From assembly GCF_000218485.1 (NCBI RefSeq), contig NZ_AFPB01000175.1, forward strand, positions 1 to 37,882: a DNA stretch of 37,882 nucleotides, given 5' to 3'. Below, one piece after another: positions 1-8,475 of the stretch; position 1 is the stretch's first letter; every line of letters starts with the position of its first letter. The stretch comes from Aquimarina agarivorans. Its GTDB lineage: Bacteria; Bacteroidota; Bacteroidia; Flavobacteriales; Flavobacteriaceae. Below the pieces are notes generated by a model. That model searched no databases, was not told the origin of the DNA, and saw only the letters and a list, made by a program, of their open reading frames with translations. Both the position numbers and the translations under genes were made by a program.

Positions 1-58
1 ACATTATAGAGGATTTAAAAATTGGATAAGTCATAGTGAAAAAATTTAAGTGTGAAAC

Positions 59-89
59 AAAAAAAAGCGTCCGTGGAACGGACGCTTTT
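59..89 (-). terminator. rho-independent terminator of the small RNA
   Basis: A perfect 12-bp stem (63-74 with 78-89, core GCGTCCGT/ACGGACGC) encloses a 3-nt loop. On the minus strand it is followed by eight T residues (59-66), against only four on the plus strand. It therefore most likely ends a minus-strand transcript, though it may work in both directions. Confidence 0.8.
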
Positions 90-234
90 ACTATAAGTAT
101 ATATGTATTTTTTAATCAATGCATACAATAAAATAACGTCCTGGTGTGTCTGATATAAATCATCACAAATCTGCGCTTAAGCGAACACTTAAGGCATGAG
201 GTATTGACGTTATATGAAATGTTGTTTTTCATTG
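59..234 (-). ncRNA. candidate structured small RNA (possibly 6S-like)
   Basis: No open reading frame of useful length lies here, but the minus strand has every part of an independent RNA gene. A Bacteroidota promoter is at 240-269 and a strong hairpin with eight U residues is at 59-89. Pairing segments lie between them. ATAACGTC (133-140) and GACGTTAT (206-213) can close a long stem. Inside it a CTTAAG-loop-CTTAAG hairpin and a GTG..TGAT/ATCA..CAC hairpin can form. The predicted length is about 175 nt, in the range of 6S RNA, but I cannot confirm a 6S central bubble by eye. It could instead be another flavobacterial RNA family or the leader of a lost gene. The transcript start is inferred from the promoter. 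Confidence 0.5.
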
Positions 235-239
235 TTATA

Positions 240-269
240 CAAATATGCTGATTTTAAATTAATTAGCAA
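240..269 (-). promoter_or_regulatory. promoter for the minus-strand small RNA
   Basis: Read on the minus strand, a TTG -33 element (267-269) is followed by 19 nt and then CATATTTG (240-247). The latter matches the Bacteroidota -7 consensus TAnnTTTG at all but its first base. It points into the terminator-ended segment and not toward any coding region. Confidence 0.5.
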
Positions 270-598
270 TGCGGATTTTAAAATTTGTTTGTTTTTTTAT
301 AAGGTTACTTTCGCGAAAGCATAATTAACTTATAATTAATGTTTTATAAATTTTTTGGTAACATGATTTGGAGTGAATTACAATAACTTTATACACAGGA
401 TTCTAATTTGAAGTCATAGCTATTGCAGCATGTGGATATGTAATCAAAAGCAGAATAGTAGTAATATCTTATCCTTATGAAAAAAATATACGTTTATTTA
501 AAAGATTTTATAATTGAGCTTTCAATTGCAAAACTTAAAAGTTTTTACTCTCCTTTTAAGTATAAAAAAATACTTTTAAAATCAGCAATTTCCATGGT

Positions 599-1453
599 AT
601 GAAGAAAAGGTCGGTTGATGTTTTGGTGCTTTCGGATATTCATTTGGGAACTTACGGGTGTCAAGCAAAAGAGTTGTTGTTGTATATGAAGTCAATTAAA
701 CCAAAACATGTGATTTTGAATGGTGATATTATTGATATTTGGCAATTCAAAAAACGGTATTGGCCAAAATCTCATATGAAGGTGGTAAAGCACTTGATGC
801 AATGGATTACAAAAGGCATTAAGGTGACCTATATTACAGGAAATCATGATGAAATGTTACGCAAGTTTGAAGGTTTTCAAATGGGATCTTTTAAAATTGT
901 AAACAAATTAATATTGAATTTGGGTAATGAAAAAGCTTGGATTTTCCATGGTGATGTCTTTGATGTTACTATGCAACATTCTAAATGGATAGCAAAACTA
1001 GGTGCTATGGGGTATGATTTACTTATTTTGCTGAACAGTGCTGTAAATTATGTAAATAAAAAAATGGGCAAGGAACCAGTTTCAATGTCAAAAAAAATAA
1101 AGAATAGCGTAAAATCAGCAGTTAAGTTTATTAATGATTTTGAAAAGATTGCTGCCGATATTGCTATCGATAATAAATACGAATATGTTATTTGTGGGCA
1201 TATTCATCAACCAGAAATGCGAAAAATTAAGAACGAACAGGGTGCCGTAATGTATTTAAATTCGGGCGACTGGATTGAAAATTTAACAGCTCTGGAATAT
1301 GTTGAAAATCATTGGAGTTTGTATGAATTTGCAGCCGACACCCAATTGCAAGAAACTAAAAATCAGGTAGCAGATCATCAGGAAATATTGGAAACCGAGG
1401 TGCTTTTTAAAAATATGTTGGAGGATTTTCAATTAATGAAATCTGTAAAATAA
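599..1453 (+). CDS. LpxH-like metallophosphoesterase (UDP-2,3-diacylglucosamine diphosphatase family)
   Basis: A calcineurin-type phosphoesterase of 284 residues. The binuclear-metal motifs appear in order: SDIHLG (D13, H15), NGDIID (D43), GNHDE (N82, H83), HGD (H117) and GHIHQPE (H201, H203). This motif set and order match the LpxH family, which cleaves the pyrophosphate of UDP-2,3-diacylglucosamine in lipid A synthesis. The protein is somewhat longer than E. coli LpxH (about 240 residues), with an extra charged C-terminal tail. There is no signal peptide, so it is cytosolic or membrane-peripheral. It opens a three-gene operon: the next gene starts 3 nt after its stop. The partners act on sugars, so its substrate may be another nucleotide-linked or glycolipid phosphodiester; this is inference. 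Confidence 0.85.
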   Translation: MKKRSVDVLVLSDIHLGTYGCQAKELLLYMKSIKPKHVILNGDIIDIWQFKKRYWPKSHMKVVKHLMQWITKGIKVTYITGNHDEMLRKFEGFQMGSFKIVNKLILNLGNEKAWIFHGDVFDVTMQHSKWIAKLGAMGYDLLILLNSAVNYVNKKMGKEPVSMSKKIKNSVKSAVKFINDFEKIAADIAIDNKYEYVICGHIHQPEMRKIKNEQGAVMYLNSGDWIENLTALEYVENHWSLYEFAADTQLQETKNQVADHQEILETEVLFKNMLEDFQLMKSVK

Positions 1454-1456
1454 TTG

Positions 1457-2476
1457 ATGAAGGTATTATACGCAATTCAGGGAACAGGAAACGGTCACTT
1501 AAGCAGGGCAAAACATATTATACCGATATTACAAAAAAAGAATATTGAGCTTGATTTATTAGTTAGTGGCATTCAGGCGGATATAAAACTTTCGCATGAA
1601 GTAAAATACCGTTTTAAAGGATTGAGTTTTATTTTTGGAAAAAAAGGCGGCGTCGATGTTTGGAAAACTTATTTGAAAACTAATACCAAACGTATTCAAA
1701 AAGAAATCAAAAGTTTGCCAGTTCAAAACTATGATTTGGTCATCAATGATTTTGAACCAATTTCGGCATGGGCATGCAAATTAGCTAAGGTGCCATGCGT
1801 GGGTTTTAGTCATCAGGCAGCGGTATTGTCACTCAATGCGCCTAAGCCAAAAAAACCAGATGTTTTGGGGCGCTTTATCCTAAAAAAATATGCGCCTACC
1901 GCCAAGCAAATTGGATTGCACTTTGCCTCTTTTGATACTTCAATTTTTACGCCAATTATTCGAAATGATATCCGAAATGCAGTAATTGAAAACAAAAATC
2001 ACTATACGGTGTATTTGCCTTCGTACAGTGATAAAAAGTTATTAAAATTTCTATCTAAAATTGAACATGTGGAATGGCAGGTTTTTTCAAAGCATAATAA
2101 AAAAGAAATTACAAAAAAAGGCATTACCATTCGTCCTATTACCAATGCCTTATTTGTAAAAAGTATGGCGAGTAGTGCGGGTGTTTTATGCGGAGCAGGT
2201 TTTGAAACACCAGCTGAAGCACTTTTTTTACAAAAAAAATTACTAGTTATTCCCATGAAAGGACAATATGAGCAACAATGTAATGCAGCAGCATTAAAGC
2301 AAATGGGCGTGCCCGTGCTAAAATCATTAAAGCAAAAACATGTGAGTGCACTAAAAAAATGGGTAGCTTCAAATGATCGCGTACATGTCAATTATCCTGA
2401 GCAGACAGAACAATTAATTGATCAGTTATTGCATGAGTATGGCAAGTTGATAACAAATGAGCAAGCTTTTTCATGA
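1457..2476 (+). CDS. MurG-like glycosyltransferase (MJ1255/TIGR00661-type)
   Basis: A cytosolic GT-B-fold glycosyltransferase of about 339 residues. The N-terminus carries the glycine-rich acceptor-side loop (IQGTGNGHLSRA), and the C-terminal half carries GAGFETPAEAL, the donor-binding loop shared with MurG and UGT-type enzymes. The family transfers a sugar from a nucleotide donor to a lipid or other acceptor, but the exact substrates are unknown. I place the start at the ATG at 1457; a TTG directly upstream (1454) is in frame but less likely. The stop overlaps the start of the GH1 gene by 4 bp (ATGA), so the two are translationally coupled. With the LpxH-like enzyme upstream, this suggests a glycolipid pathway (inference). 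Confidence 0.8.
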   Translation: MKVLYAIQGTGNGHLSRAKHIIPILQKKNIELDLLVSGIQADIKLSHEVKYRFKGLSFIFGKKGGVDVWKTYLKTNTKRIQKEIKSLPVQNYDLVINDFEPISAWACKLAKVPCVGFSHQAAVLSLNAPKPKKPDVLGRFILKKYAPTAKQIGLHFASFDTSIFTPIIRNDIRNAVIENKNHYTVYLPSYSDKKLLKFLSKIEHVEWQVFSKHNKKEITKKGITIRPITNALFVKSMASSAGVLCGAGFETPAEALFLQKKLLVIPMKGQYEQQCNAAALKQMGVPVLKSLKQKHVSALKKWVASNDRVHVNYPEQTEQLIDQLLHEYGKLITNEQAFS

Positions 2477-3834
2477 AAAAAAATGAAAATGAGTTTGCTT
2501 TAAAAGCAGATGATTTTGGGGAAGATTTCAAGTGGGGAGTATCCACTGCAGCCTATCAAATTGAAGGAGCTTATGATAAGCATGACAAAAAAGCTTCAAT
2601 TTGGGATACCTTTACAACAAAAAAAGGAAAAATTTACAGCGGACACCACGGAAAAATTGCCACTGACTTTTACCACAACTATCAACAGGATATTGATCTG
2701 ATGCAACGGATGAATATTAAAAACTTTCGCTTTTCATTATCGTGGGCAAGGTTAATTCCCGATGGAGTGGGTAAAAAAAGTAGTCACGGAGTTGCTTTTT
2801 ACAATAAGGTTATCAATTATTGTTTGCAATGCGGAATTACACCTTGGGTAACTCTATATCACTGGGATTTGCCTCAAAAATTACAAGACAAAGGCGGCTG
2901 GACAAATCGTTCAATTATTCAATGGTTTCAAGAGTATGCTGAGTTTTGTGCTTTGCAATTCGGTGATCGGGTTAAAAACTGGATGGTGTTAAATGAGCCT
3001 ATGGTGTTTACGGGAGCAGGTTATTTTTTAGGAGTACATGCGCCTGGCAAAAAAGGAATGCGTCATTTTATACCAGCTATCCATCATGCTACATTATGCC
3101 AAGCCGTTGGGGGTAGAACGTTAAGATCTCATGTTAAAAATGCTTACATAGGTACCACATTTTCTTGCTCCTACATACAGGCTTTCAGTACTCATAAAAA
3201 AGACATTTTGGCGGCAAATAGGGCAAATGCTTTATTAAACAGACTTTTTATTGAACCTGCATTAGGTTTGGGGTATCCAACAGAGGATATAGCGGCATTA
3301 AAACGCATCACAAGCTATATAATGCCTGGTGATGATAAGAAGGTGATTTTTAATTTCGATTTTATAGGAGTTCAAGTATACACCCGTGAGATTGTAAAGT
3401 ACAGTTGGTGGACGCCTTATTTAAAGGCAAAATTAGTTAAAGCAACCGATCGAAACGTGGCAACCACTTTAATGGATTGGGAAGTATATCCTCCAAGTAT
3501 TTGTAAAATGATTGAACAATTTAATGCTTACAAAGGGGTTGGGGACATCATTATAACTGAAAATGGTTCGGCATTTACGGATAGGGTACTCAATGAAAAA
3601 GTGTATGATCCTAAGCGGCTGTCTTATTTACAGGCACATTTAAAACAGCTGCGTAAAGCCCAAATTTTGGGAAGTCAAGTTAAAGGCTATTTTGTATGGA
3701 CGTTTACGGATAATTTTGAGTGGGCCGAAGGGTATTACCCTCGTTTTGGATTGGTATATGTGGATTTTAAAACTCAGAAAAGAATCATTAAAACTTCTGG
3801 CAAGTGGTTTGCTAACTTTTTAAAGTCCAAATGA
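2473..3834 (+). CDS. glycoside hydrolase family 1 beta-glucosidase
   Basis: A full-length (453 residues) GH1 enzyme. The substrate-binding start FKWGVSTAAYQIEGA, the acid/base glutamate in VLNEP (E175) and the nucleophile in ITENGSA (E363) are all intact. A conserved aglycone-site segment (TFTDNFEWAEGYYPRFGL) lies near the end. GH1 enzymes hydrolyse terminal beta-linked glucose or related sugars with retention of configuration. There is no signal peptide, so it acts in the cytoplasm. It overlaps the glycosyltransferase gene by 4 bp and is the last gene of the operon. A degradative enzyme coupled to a glycosyltransferase and a phosphoesterase is unusual. The protein may hydrolyse or transglycosylate an internal glycoside instead of serving sugar uptake. 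Confidence 0.93.
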   Translation: MKKNENEFALKADDFGEDFKWGVSTAAYQIEGAYDKHDKKASIWDTFTTKKGKIYSGHHGKIATDFYHNYQQDIDLMQRMNIKNFRFSLSWARLIPDGVGKKSSHGVAFYNKVINYCLQCGITPWVTLYHWDLPQKLQDKGGWTNRSIIQWFQEYAEFCALQFGDRVKNWMVLNEPMVFTGAGYFLGVHAPGKKGMRHFIPAIHHATLCQAVGGRTLRSHVKNAYIGTTFSCSYIQAFSTHKKDILAANRANALLNRLFIEPALGLGYPTEDIAALKRITSYIMPGDDKKVIFNFDFIGVQVYTREIVKYSWWTPYLKAKLVKATDRNVATTLMDWEVYPPSICKMIEQFNAYKGVGDIIITENGSAFTDRVLNEKVYDPKRLSYLQAHLKQLRKAQILGSQVKGYFVWTFTDNFEWAEGYYPRFGLVYVDFKTQKRIIKTSGKWFANFLKSK

Positions 3835-4044
3835 CATGTTGGTTGATATTTAAATACGCTTCAATTAATGTAACAGTAATTTTTAAGCTTGAAATGTGAA
3901 AAAAGCATCAATTCATTTTAAGCTGATTCAAATTGCAGAAGGTTGTAAAACACTTTCAAACCGATATTACGTAAATTTATTAAGTCTTTTTGTAAATAAT
4001 AAATTACATTTTTAATGTATTTAGGCTGTGCGTGCTTTTATTGT

Positions 4045-4052
4045 TATTTTTG
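4045..4052 (+). promoter_or_regulatory. -7 promoter element for the dCMP deaminase-ctp operon
   Basis: TATTTTTG is an exact match to TAnnTTTG. It would start transcription near 4058, about 30 nt before the ATG at 4089, which argues against the longer upstream start at 4032. No clear TTG -33 element is seen. Positions 3835-4044 hold no gene I can recognise. Confidence 0.45.
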
Positions 4053-4088
4053 TCAATTCATTTACACAGGAATATCTTATTTGTTTGT

Positions 4089-4523
4089 ATGCCTAAACAA
4101 AAGCAGTTAAAATTTGATAAAGCTTATTTGCGTATTGCACGCGAGTGGGGAAAATTATCTCACTGTAAACGCAAGCAAGTAGGCGCTGTTATTGTTAAGG
4201 ATCGAATGATTATTTCCGATGGCTATAACGGAACTCCCACAGGATTTGAAAATCCCTGCGAGGATCAAGATGGTTTAACAAAATGGTATGTATTACATGC
4301 TGAAGCAAATGCTATTTTAAAAGTTGCAGCATCCACTCAATCTTGTAAAGGAGCTACACTGTATATTACCCTTTCACCATGTAAGGAATGTAGCAAGCTA
4401 ATTTATCAGTCGGGTATAAAACGCGTAGTATACCAAACACATTACAAAGATGATTCTGGCTTAAAATTTTTAGAAAAAGCCGGTGTGGAAATTTCTCATA
4501 TTGAACAAATAACAGCAAGCTAA
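4089..4523 (+). CDS. dCMP deaminase (zinc-dependent cytidine/deoxycytidylate deaminase family)
   Basis: A 144-residue cytosolic enzyme. The zinc-site motifs are intact: HAE (H70, E72) and SPCKEC (C98, C101). The insert containing DGYNGTPTGFENPCED is typical of dCMP deaminases, which make dUMP for thymidylate synthesis. The in-frame reading extends upstream to 4032 through a non-ATG start. The ATG at 4089 gives the usual family N-terminus and lies downstream of the predicted promoter, so I use it. The next gene begins 1 nt after the stop, so the protease is very likely co-transcribed. Confidence 0.9.
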   Translation: MPKQKQLKFDKAYLRIAREWGKLSHCKRKQVGAVIVKDRMIISDGYNGTPTGFENPCEDQDGLTKWYVLHAEANAILKVAASTQSCKGATLYITLSPCKECSKLIYQSGIKRVVYQTHYKDDSGLKFLEKAGVEISHIEQITAS

Positions 4524-4524
4524 T

Positions 4525-6099
4525 ATGTCATTAACTCGATCTGTTTTATTATTAATGATAGGATTTAGCTTAGGTTTTGCCTTAGCAAAAAGGTTTTTTA
4601 ACACTCCAGGTAGTTTTAGCTTTAATCCGTCCAAAGAGAAACTAAATCGACTAATTGATTACATAGATAATGTGTACGTTGATCCAGTAGATACGGATAG
4701 TATTGTTGAGGTTACCGTTAAGGGTATTTTAGGAAAGTTAGATCCGCATTCCACCTATATTTCAGCCAAAGATGCTGCTTCAGTAAATGAACGCATGCAA
4801 GGGGATTTTATTGGTATTGGAGTAAATTATTATGTTTGGAAGGATACTATTGCGGTAATTAGTACCATTCCTTCCGGACCTAGTGCAAAAGCAGGTATAT
4901 TGTCTGGTGATCGTATTTTAATGGCAAATAAGGATACCCTGTTTGGCGCAAGGTTAGATCGGGATACTTTGGTAAGTAAGCTTAAAGGGCCTGTAAACAG
5001 TAAAGTAGATTTGTTAGTGTATCGCCCACAAAAAGGAAATTTAAATGTAAAAGTAACGCGAGGAGTAGTGCCCTTACAAAGTGTGGAGGCTGCTTTTATG
5101 CTTACGCCAGAAGTGGGGTGCGTTAAAGTAGAGCGATTTTCGGAAACTACTTACACGGAATTTAAAGCTGCATTTGATGCCTTGGCGGCATCAAATACAC
5201 TTAAAAGTTTAGTGCTAGATTTGCGGGGTAATGGTGGTGGATACGTGCGACCTGCGTTAAAAATGGCCGACGAGTTTTTAGAGGACGATAAGTTAATTAT
5301 GTTCACTAAAAATAGACAAGGAGACATCGACAAATCGTTCGCTACTAAAAAAGGCGATTTTGAAGAAGGGCAAGTGTATGTGCTTATTGATGAGAATTCG
5401 GCCTCAGCAAGCGAAATATTAGCAGGAGCTTTACAAGACAACGATAAGGGAACTATTGTTGGTAGGCGTTCGTTTGGAAAGGGCTTAGTGCAGCGAGAAA
5501 TGGATTTGGGTGATGGCAGCGTAGTTCGACTAACCGTTTCTCAATACTTTACGCCAACAGGACGTTCCATTCAGCGTTCCTATAAAAATGGAATCGATGC
5601 ATATAATGAAGAGTATTTAAAACGCTACGATACGGGCGAATTGCAGGATTCAACCAAAATTAAAGTGAACGATTCTTTAGTATTTACTACTCCAAGGGGA
5701 AAAGTAGTTTACGGAGGAGGGGGAATTATTCCAGATGTGTACGTGGGTAGGTCAAAGGACCGAAACCTTGAGGTACTTGAGTTTGCTGAATATTCTGGGG
5801 TAATGAGTCGTTTTGTATTTGAAGAGTTAGATACCAACCGAAGTTTTTACAATACCCTGAATAAAGAAAATATGCTTTCGCTTGAAATTACTGATGTTCT
5901 TTTAAGGCAGTTTAAAAACTATGCCGCTCAAAGAGGCTTAGAATTTTCAGGAACATCAGCCAATGAGCAAGCTAAAGTGTGTATTAAGGCTGAAGTTGCC
6001 AACCAATTATTTTCTACCAATCTAAGTTACAGGTTAAAAGCTAAAATTGACCCAATGTTGCAGCGAATATTAACGCTAGAGCAAAAAGCGGAATACTAA
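4525..6099 (+). CDS. S41 family C-terminal processing peptidase (Ctp/tail-specific protease)
   Basis: A 524-residue serine protease anchored by one N-terminal membrane segment (about residues 5-22) and facing the periplasm. A PDZ domain follows at about residues 90-175 (with GPSAKAGILSGDRI). The S41 catalytic domain has NSASASEILAG (Ser294) and RRSFGKG (Lys319), the Ser/Lys dyad with its usual 25-residue spacing. LDLRGNGGG, the conserved strand before the active site, is intact. The C-terminal 100 residues or so are less conserved. These proteases trim C-termini of envelope proteins. The gene shares an operon with the dCMP deaminase, with 1 nt between them; no functional link is known to me. 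Confidence 0.92.
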   Translation: MSLTRSVLLLMIGFSLGFALAKRFFNTPGSFSFNPSKEKLNRLIDYIDNVYVDPVDTDSIVEVTVKGILGKLDPHSTYISAKDAASVNERMQGDFIGIGVNYYVWKDTIAVISTIPSGPSAKAGILSGDRILMANKDTLFGARLDRDTLVSKLKGPVNSKVDLLVYRPQKGNLNVKVTRGVVPLQSVEAAFMLTPEVGCVKVERFSETTYTEFKAAFDALAASNTLKSLVLDLRGNGGGYVRPALKMADEFLEDDKLIMFTKNRQGDIDKSFATKKGDFEEGQVYVLIDENSASASEILAGALQDNDKGTIVGRRSFGKGLVQREMDLGDGSVVRLTVSQYFTPTGRSIQRSYKNGIDAYNEEYLKRYDTGELQDSTKIKVNDSLVFTTPRGKVVYGGGGIIPDVYVGRSKDRNLEVLEFAEYSGVMSRFVFEELDTNRSFYNTLNKENMLSLEITDVLLRQFKNYAAQRGLEFSGTSANEQAKVCIKAEVANQLFSTNLSYRLKAKIDPMLQRILTLEQKAEY

Positions 6100-6297
6100 C
6101 TTATCATTACAATTTGCGGTTAAAATTGTAAAGATAAAAAGTTGTTTCCTGTTTTGCTAGTCTAGGGCAGGTTGCAAATTTGATAATTAAAATTTGAAAC
6201 GTCCGCAAAAAAATAGTCTCATTTGGAATGTTACATTTAATTTAAGAAAAGCAGAATTGAAAATAGAGATTCTGTGGAATTTCGAAAACAAATCGTA

Positions 6298-6504
6298 TTA
6301 ATTGTTCAATTCCTTATGTTTGCGTTCAATAGCCTTTGAAATCAATAAAATAAGTGCTAAGGCAATTACACATAACCCTGAAATTATAGCAATAAACGCC
6401 ACTTTACTATTCTCAGAAAAAGGAGCGCTAAAATCAATTTGCGTCACGTTAAACCCCATCATGGCCACTGCTAAAGCGATTAGTATGTAAAGGAAATATT
6501 TCAT
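6298..6504 (-). CDS. small two-helix membrane protein, conserved in flavobacteria
   Basis: A 68-residue hydrophobic protein with two predicted membrane helices (about residues 3-22 and 36-57). Between them is a short TQIDFSAPFSENS loop, and the tail is charged and lysine-rich. Similar small proteins are familiar from flavobacterial genomes but have no assigned function. The longer reading from 6522 would start at the predicted -7 element (6520-6527), so the ATG at 6504 is the better start. It is divergent from the DUF3109 gene. Confidence 0.7.
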   Translation of the reverse strand: MKYFLYILIALAVAMMGFNVTQIDFSAPFSENSKVAFIAIISGLCVIALALILLISKAIERKHKELNN

Positions 6505-6519
6505 AAATATTATTTTATA

Positions 6520-6527
6520 CAAAAATA
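6520..6527 (-). promoter_or_regulatory. -7 promoter element of the small membrane protein gene
   Basis: On the minus strand this reads TATTTTTG, an exact TAnnTTTG match. The expected start is about 10 nt before the ATG at 6504. No clear -33 TTG is seen at the usual distance. Confidence 0.45.
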
Positions 6528-6549
6528 CTCAATAAAAATAGAGTGTTTT

Positions 6550-6581
6550 TTGTAAATCTAAAATTAGTTATTTTAATTTTG
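6550..6581 (+). promoter_or_regulatory. promoter of the DUF3109 gene
   Basis: TTG (6550-6552), 21 nt, then TAATTTTG (6574-6581), matching the Bacteroidota TTG/TAnnTTTG arrangement. Transcription would begin near 6587, about 20 nt before the coding start. This supports the short leader and the TTG start codon. Confidence 0.55.
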
Positions 6582-6608
6582 TGCCTTGTTCATCCATAAT
6601 CTTATATT

Positions 6609-7178
6609 TTGTTTCAATTAGGAAAAACACTGGTTTCAGAAGATATTATTGAAAAAGATTTTGTGTGTAATCTTTCAGCTTGTAAAGGAGCTTGTTGTAT
6701 TGATGGCGATGCAGGAGCACCATTAAATGAAGATGAAGTGCAAATCCTTAAAGATATTTATCCAAAAGTAAAGCCCTTTATGCGTCCAGAAGGTGTTGAG
6801 GCAGTAGCAACTCAAGGAACATCGATTATTACCGATGATAATGATTTGGAAACACCTTTAATAAATGGAGCAGATTGTGCTTACGTTGTAATTAATGAAA
6901 AGGGTACGGCTTTATGTGCCATTGAGGAAGCATACAATCAAGGAGAAGTTGATTGGAAAAAGCCAATTTCCTGTCATTTATACCCTGTTCGAGTACAAGA
7001 TTATTCTGAATTTTCCGCGGTTAACTATCATAAATGGGATATTTGTGATGATGCCTGCACATTGGGCACGGAATTACAAGTGCCCATATATAAGTTTGTA
7101 AAAGAGGCGTTAATCCGTAAATTTGGACCAGATTGGTATGCGGAATTGGAAAAGGTAGCGACTACCCTAAAAAAATAA
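6609..7178 (+). CDS. DUF3109 family cysteine-cluster protein
   Basis: A soluble 189-residue protein with the family's N-terminal signature: FVCNLSACKGACC (C20, C25, C29, C30), then DGDAGAPL. Further conserved cysteines sit in NGADCAY, CHLYPVRV and WDICDDAC. The pattern resembles the YkgJ-type cysteine clusters thought to bind zinc or an iron-sulfur centre. The function is unknown. The family N-terminus (FQLGKTLVSEDIIEKDFVC) begins directly at a TTG codon at 6609. An in-frame stop lies 12 nt upstream with only ATT in between, so a TTG start is nearly forced. The gene stands alone, with its own promoter upstream and a hairpin about 150 nt downstream. Confidence 0.88.
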   Translation: MFQLGKTLVSEDIIEKDFVCNLSACKGACCIDGDAGAPLNEDEVQILKDIYPKVKPFMRPEGVEAVATQGTSIITDDNDLETPLINGADCAYVVINEKGTALCAIEEAYNQGEVDWKKPISCHLYPVRVQDYSEFSAVNYHKWDICDDACTLGTELQVPIYKFVKEALIRKFGPDWYAELEKVATTLKK

Positions 7179-7494
7179 CACAACGAGTTTTCAACAGTTT
7201 TTAACAACTTTTTATCGGGTTTTAATAAGTGATGGTTTTAATGCTAACTCCTTAAAAAACCTAGGCTTTCGGTAGTTATAAACAGGCTGTTTGTAACTTT
7301 TTGTATAAAATTAAAATTGATGTTACCCCTTGTTTTTAAAGGGGTTTTCTGGTTTTTCTGGTTTTTTTAAAAATGAAGGGTTGTTAAAAACTTATTCGCT
7401 GTATTGTCAAAAATTAACATCTGTAAAGCTAGTTTTTTTACATCTTTGTAGTACGTAACGGAGCAACCTATTTTCACCATAAATCCACCATATA
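7179..7494 (+). other. intergenic region upstream of nrdB
   Basis: This 316-bp stretch holds no gene. It contains, in order, TTTTCAACA (7188-7196), TTTTTAACA (7198-7206) and TTTATCGGG (7211-7219), which loosely resemble DnaA boxes. A terminator-like hairpin follows at 7325-7348, and CATCTTTG (7441-7448) is a possible imperfect -7 element about 45 nt before the nrdB ATG. None of the regulatory readings is certain. Confidence 0.35.
7325..7348 (+). terminator. terminator-like hairpin after the DUF3109 gene
   Basis: ACCCCTT (7325-7331) pairs with AAGGGGT (7339-7345) around a 7-nt loop, followed by a T-rich run. It lies about 150 nt after the DUF3109 stop and ahead of the likely nrdB promoter. 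Confidence 0.5.
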
Positions 7495-8475
7495 ATGAGC
7501 ACTTCAGTAGAACCAATTTTAAAAGAGAATCCAAACAGATTTGTAATTTTTCCAATTCAGCATCATGATTTATGGGATTGGTATAAAAAGATGGAAGCTT
7601 GTTTTTGGACTGCCGAAGAAATTGATTTGCATCAGGATATGACCGATTGGCAAACTAAACTTTCCGATGATGAGCGTTATTTTATAAAGCATATTTTAGC
7701 GTTTTTTGCCGCTAGCGATGGTATTGTGAATCACAATATTGGTGAAAATTTTGTAAATGAAGTGCAGTATCCTGAGGCCATGTTTGTGTATACATTTCAA
7801 ATGATGATTGAAAATATTCATTCGGAAACGTATTCGTTGTTGATTGATACTTACGTAAAGGATGAGGTTGAAAAGGATAAATTGTTCAGGGCGTTGGAAG
7901 AATTTCCTGCCATAAAAAAGAAAGCAGATTGGGCGTTAAATTGGGCTACATCAGATTCTTTTGCAGAAAGATTAATCGCTTTTGCAGCAGTAGAAGGAGT
8001 GTTCTTTTCAGGAGCATTCTGTTCTATTTTTTGGCTTAAAAAACGTGGGTTAATGCCAGGATTAACTTTTTCTAACGAGTTAATTTCTCGTGACGAGGGG
8101 ATGCATACGGAATTTGCCGTGCATTTACACAACAATCATTTGATAAACAAAGTGCCAGAAAAGCGCATCAAAGAAATTATACTTGGAGCGCTAGAGGTAG
8201 AAAAAATATTTATTACAGAATCTTTACCAGTAAGCCTTATTGGAATGAATGCAAAGTTGATGACTCAGTATTTAGAGTTTGTAACCGATCGTTTACTTTC
8301 GGAACTTGGTTGCAGTAAGGAGTTTAATACAGCAAATCCATTTGATTTTATGGACATGATTTCTTTACAAGGAAAAACAAACTTCTTTGAAAAAAGAGTG
8401 TCTGAATATCAAAAAGCTGGTGTAATGAACAAAGACAAAGACGCAGAAAAAATTAGTTTTGACGCGGACTTTTAG
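7495..8475 (+). CDS. nrdB: class Ia ribonucleoside-diphosphate reductase, beta subunit
   Basis: The 326-residue small subunit. All diiron ligands expected from E. coli NrdB are visible: D44 in AEEID, E106 and H109 in [10 protein letters not shown]167 in AVEGVFF, and E201 and H204 in DEGMH. Y113, three residues after the histidine ligand, is in the radical tyrosine position, so this is a tyrosyl-radical enzyme and not a class Ic type. It supplies the radical used by NrdA to reduce ribonucleoside diphosphates. The order nrdB before nrdA is common in Bacteroidota. The gap to nrdA is 143 bp and contains leader structure. Confidence 0.96.
   Translation: MSTSVEPILKENPNRFVIFPIQHHDLWDWYKKMEACFWTAEEIDLHQDMTDWQTKLSDDERYFIKHILAFFAASDGIVNHNIGENFVNEVQYPEAMFVYTFQMMIENIHSETYSLLIDTYVKDEVEKDKLFRALEEFPAIKKKADWALNWATSDSFAERLIAFAAVEGVFFSGAFCSIFWLKKRGLMPGLTFSNELISRDEGMHTEFAVHLHNNHLINKVPEKRIKEIILGALEVEKIFITESLPVSLIGMNAKLMTQYLEFVTDRLLSELGCSKEFNTANPFDFMDMISLQGKTNFFEKRVSEYQKAGVMNKDKDAEKISFDADF

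Noticed and set aside
308..319. Perfect palindrome CTTTCGCGAAAG as an operator or genome-wide repeat
   Set aside because: It occurs only once in this window and is not placed at a promoter. I could not show that it is repeated or bound by a regulator.
2002..2391. 129-residue minus-strand frame opposite the glycosyltransferase gene
   Set aside because: Cysteine- and phenylalanine-rich reverse reading of a well-supported gene, with no family features.
4032..4088. Extra 19 N-terminal residues on the dCMP deaminase, looking like a signal peptide
   Set aside because: The start would be non-ATG and ahead of the predicted promoter, and the family is cytosolic. The ATG at 4089 gives the normal N-terminus.
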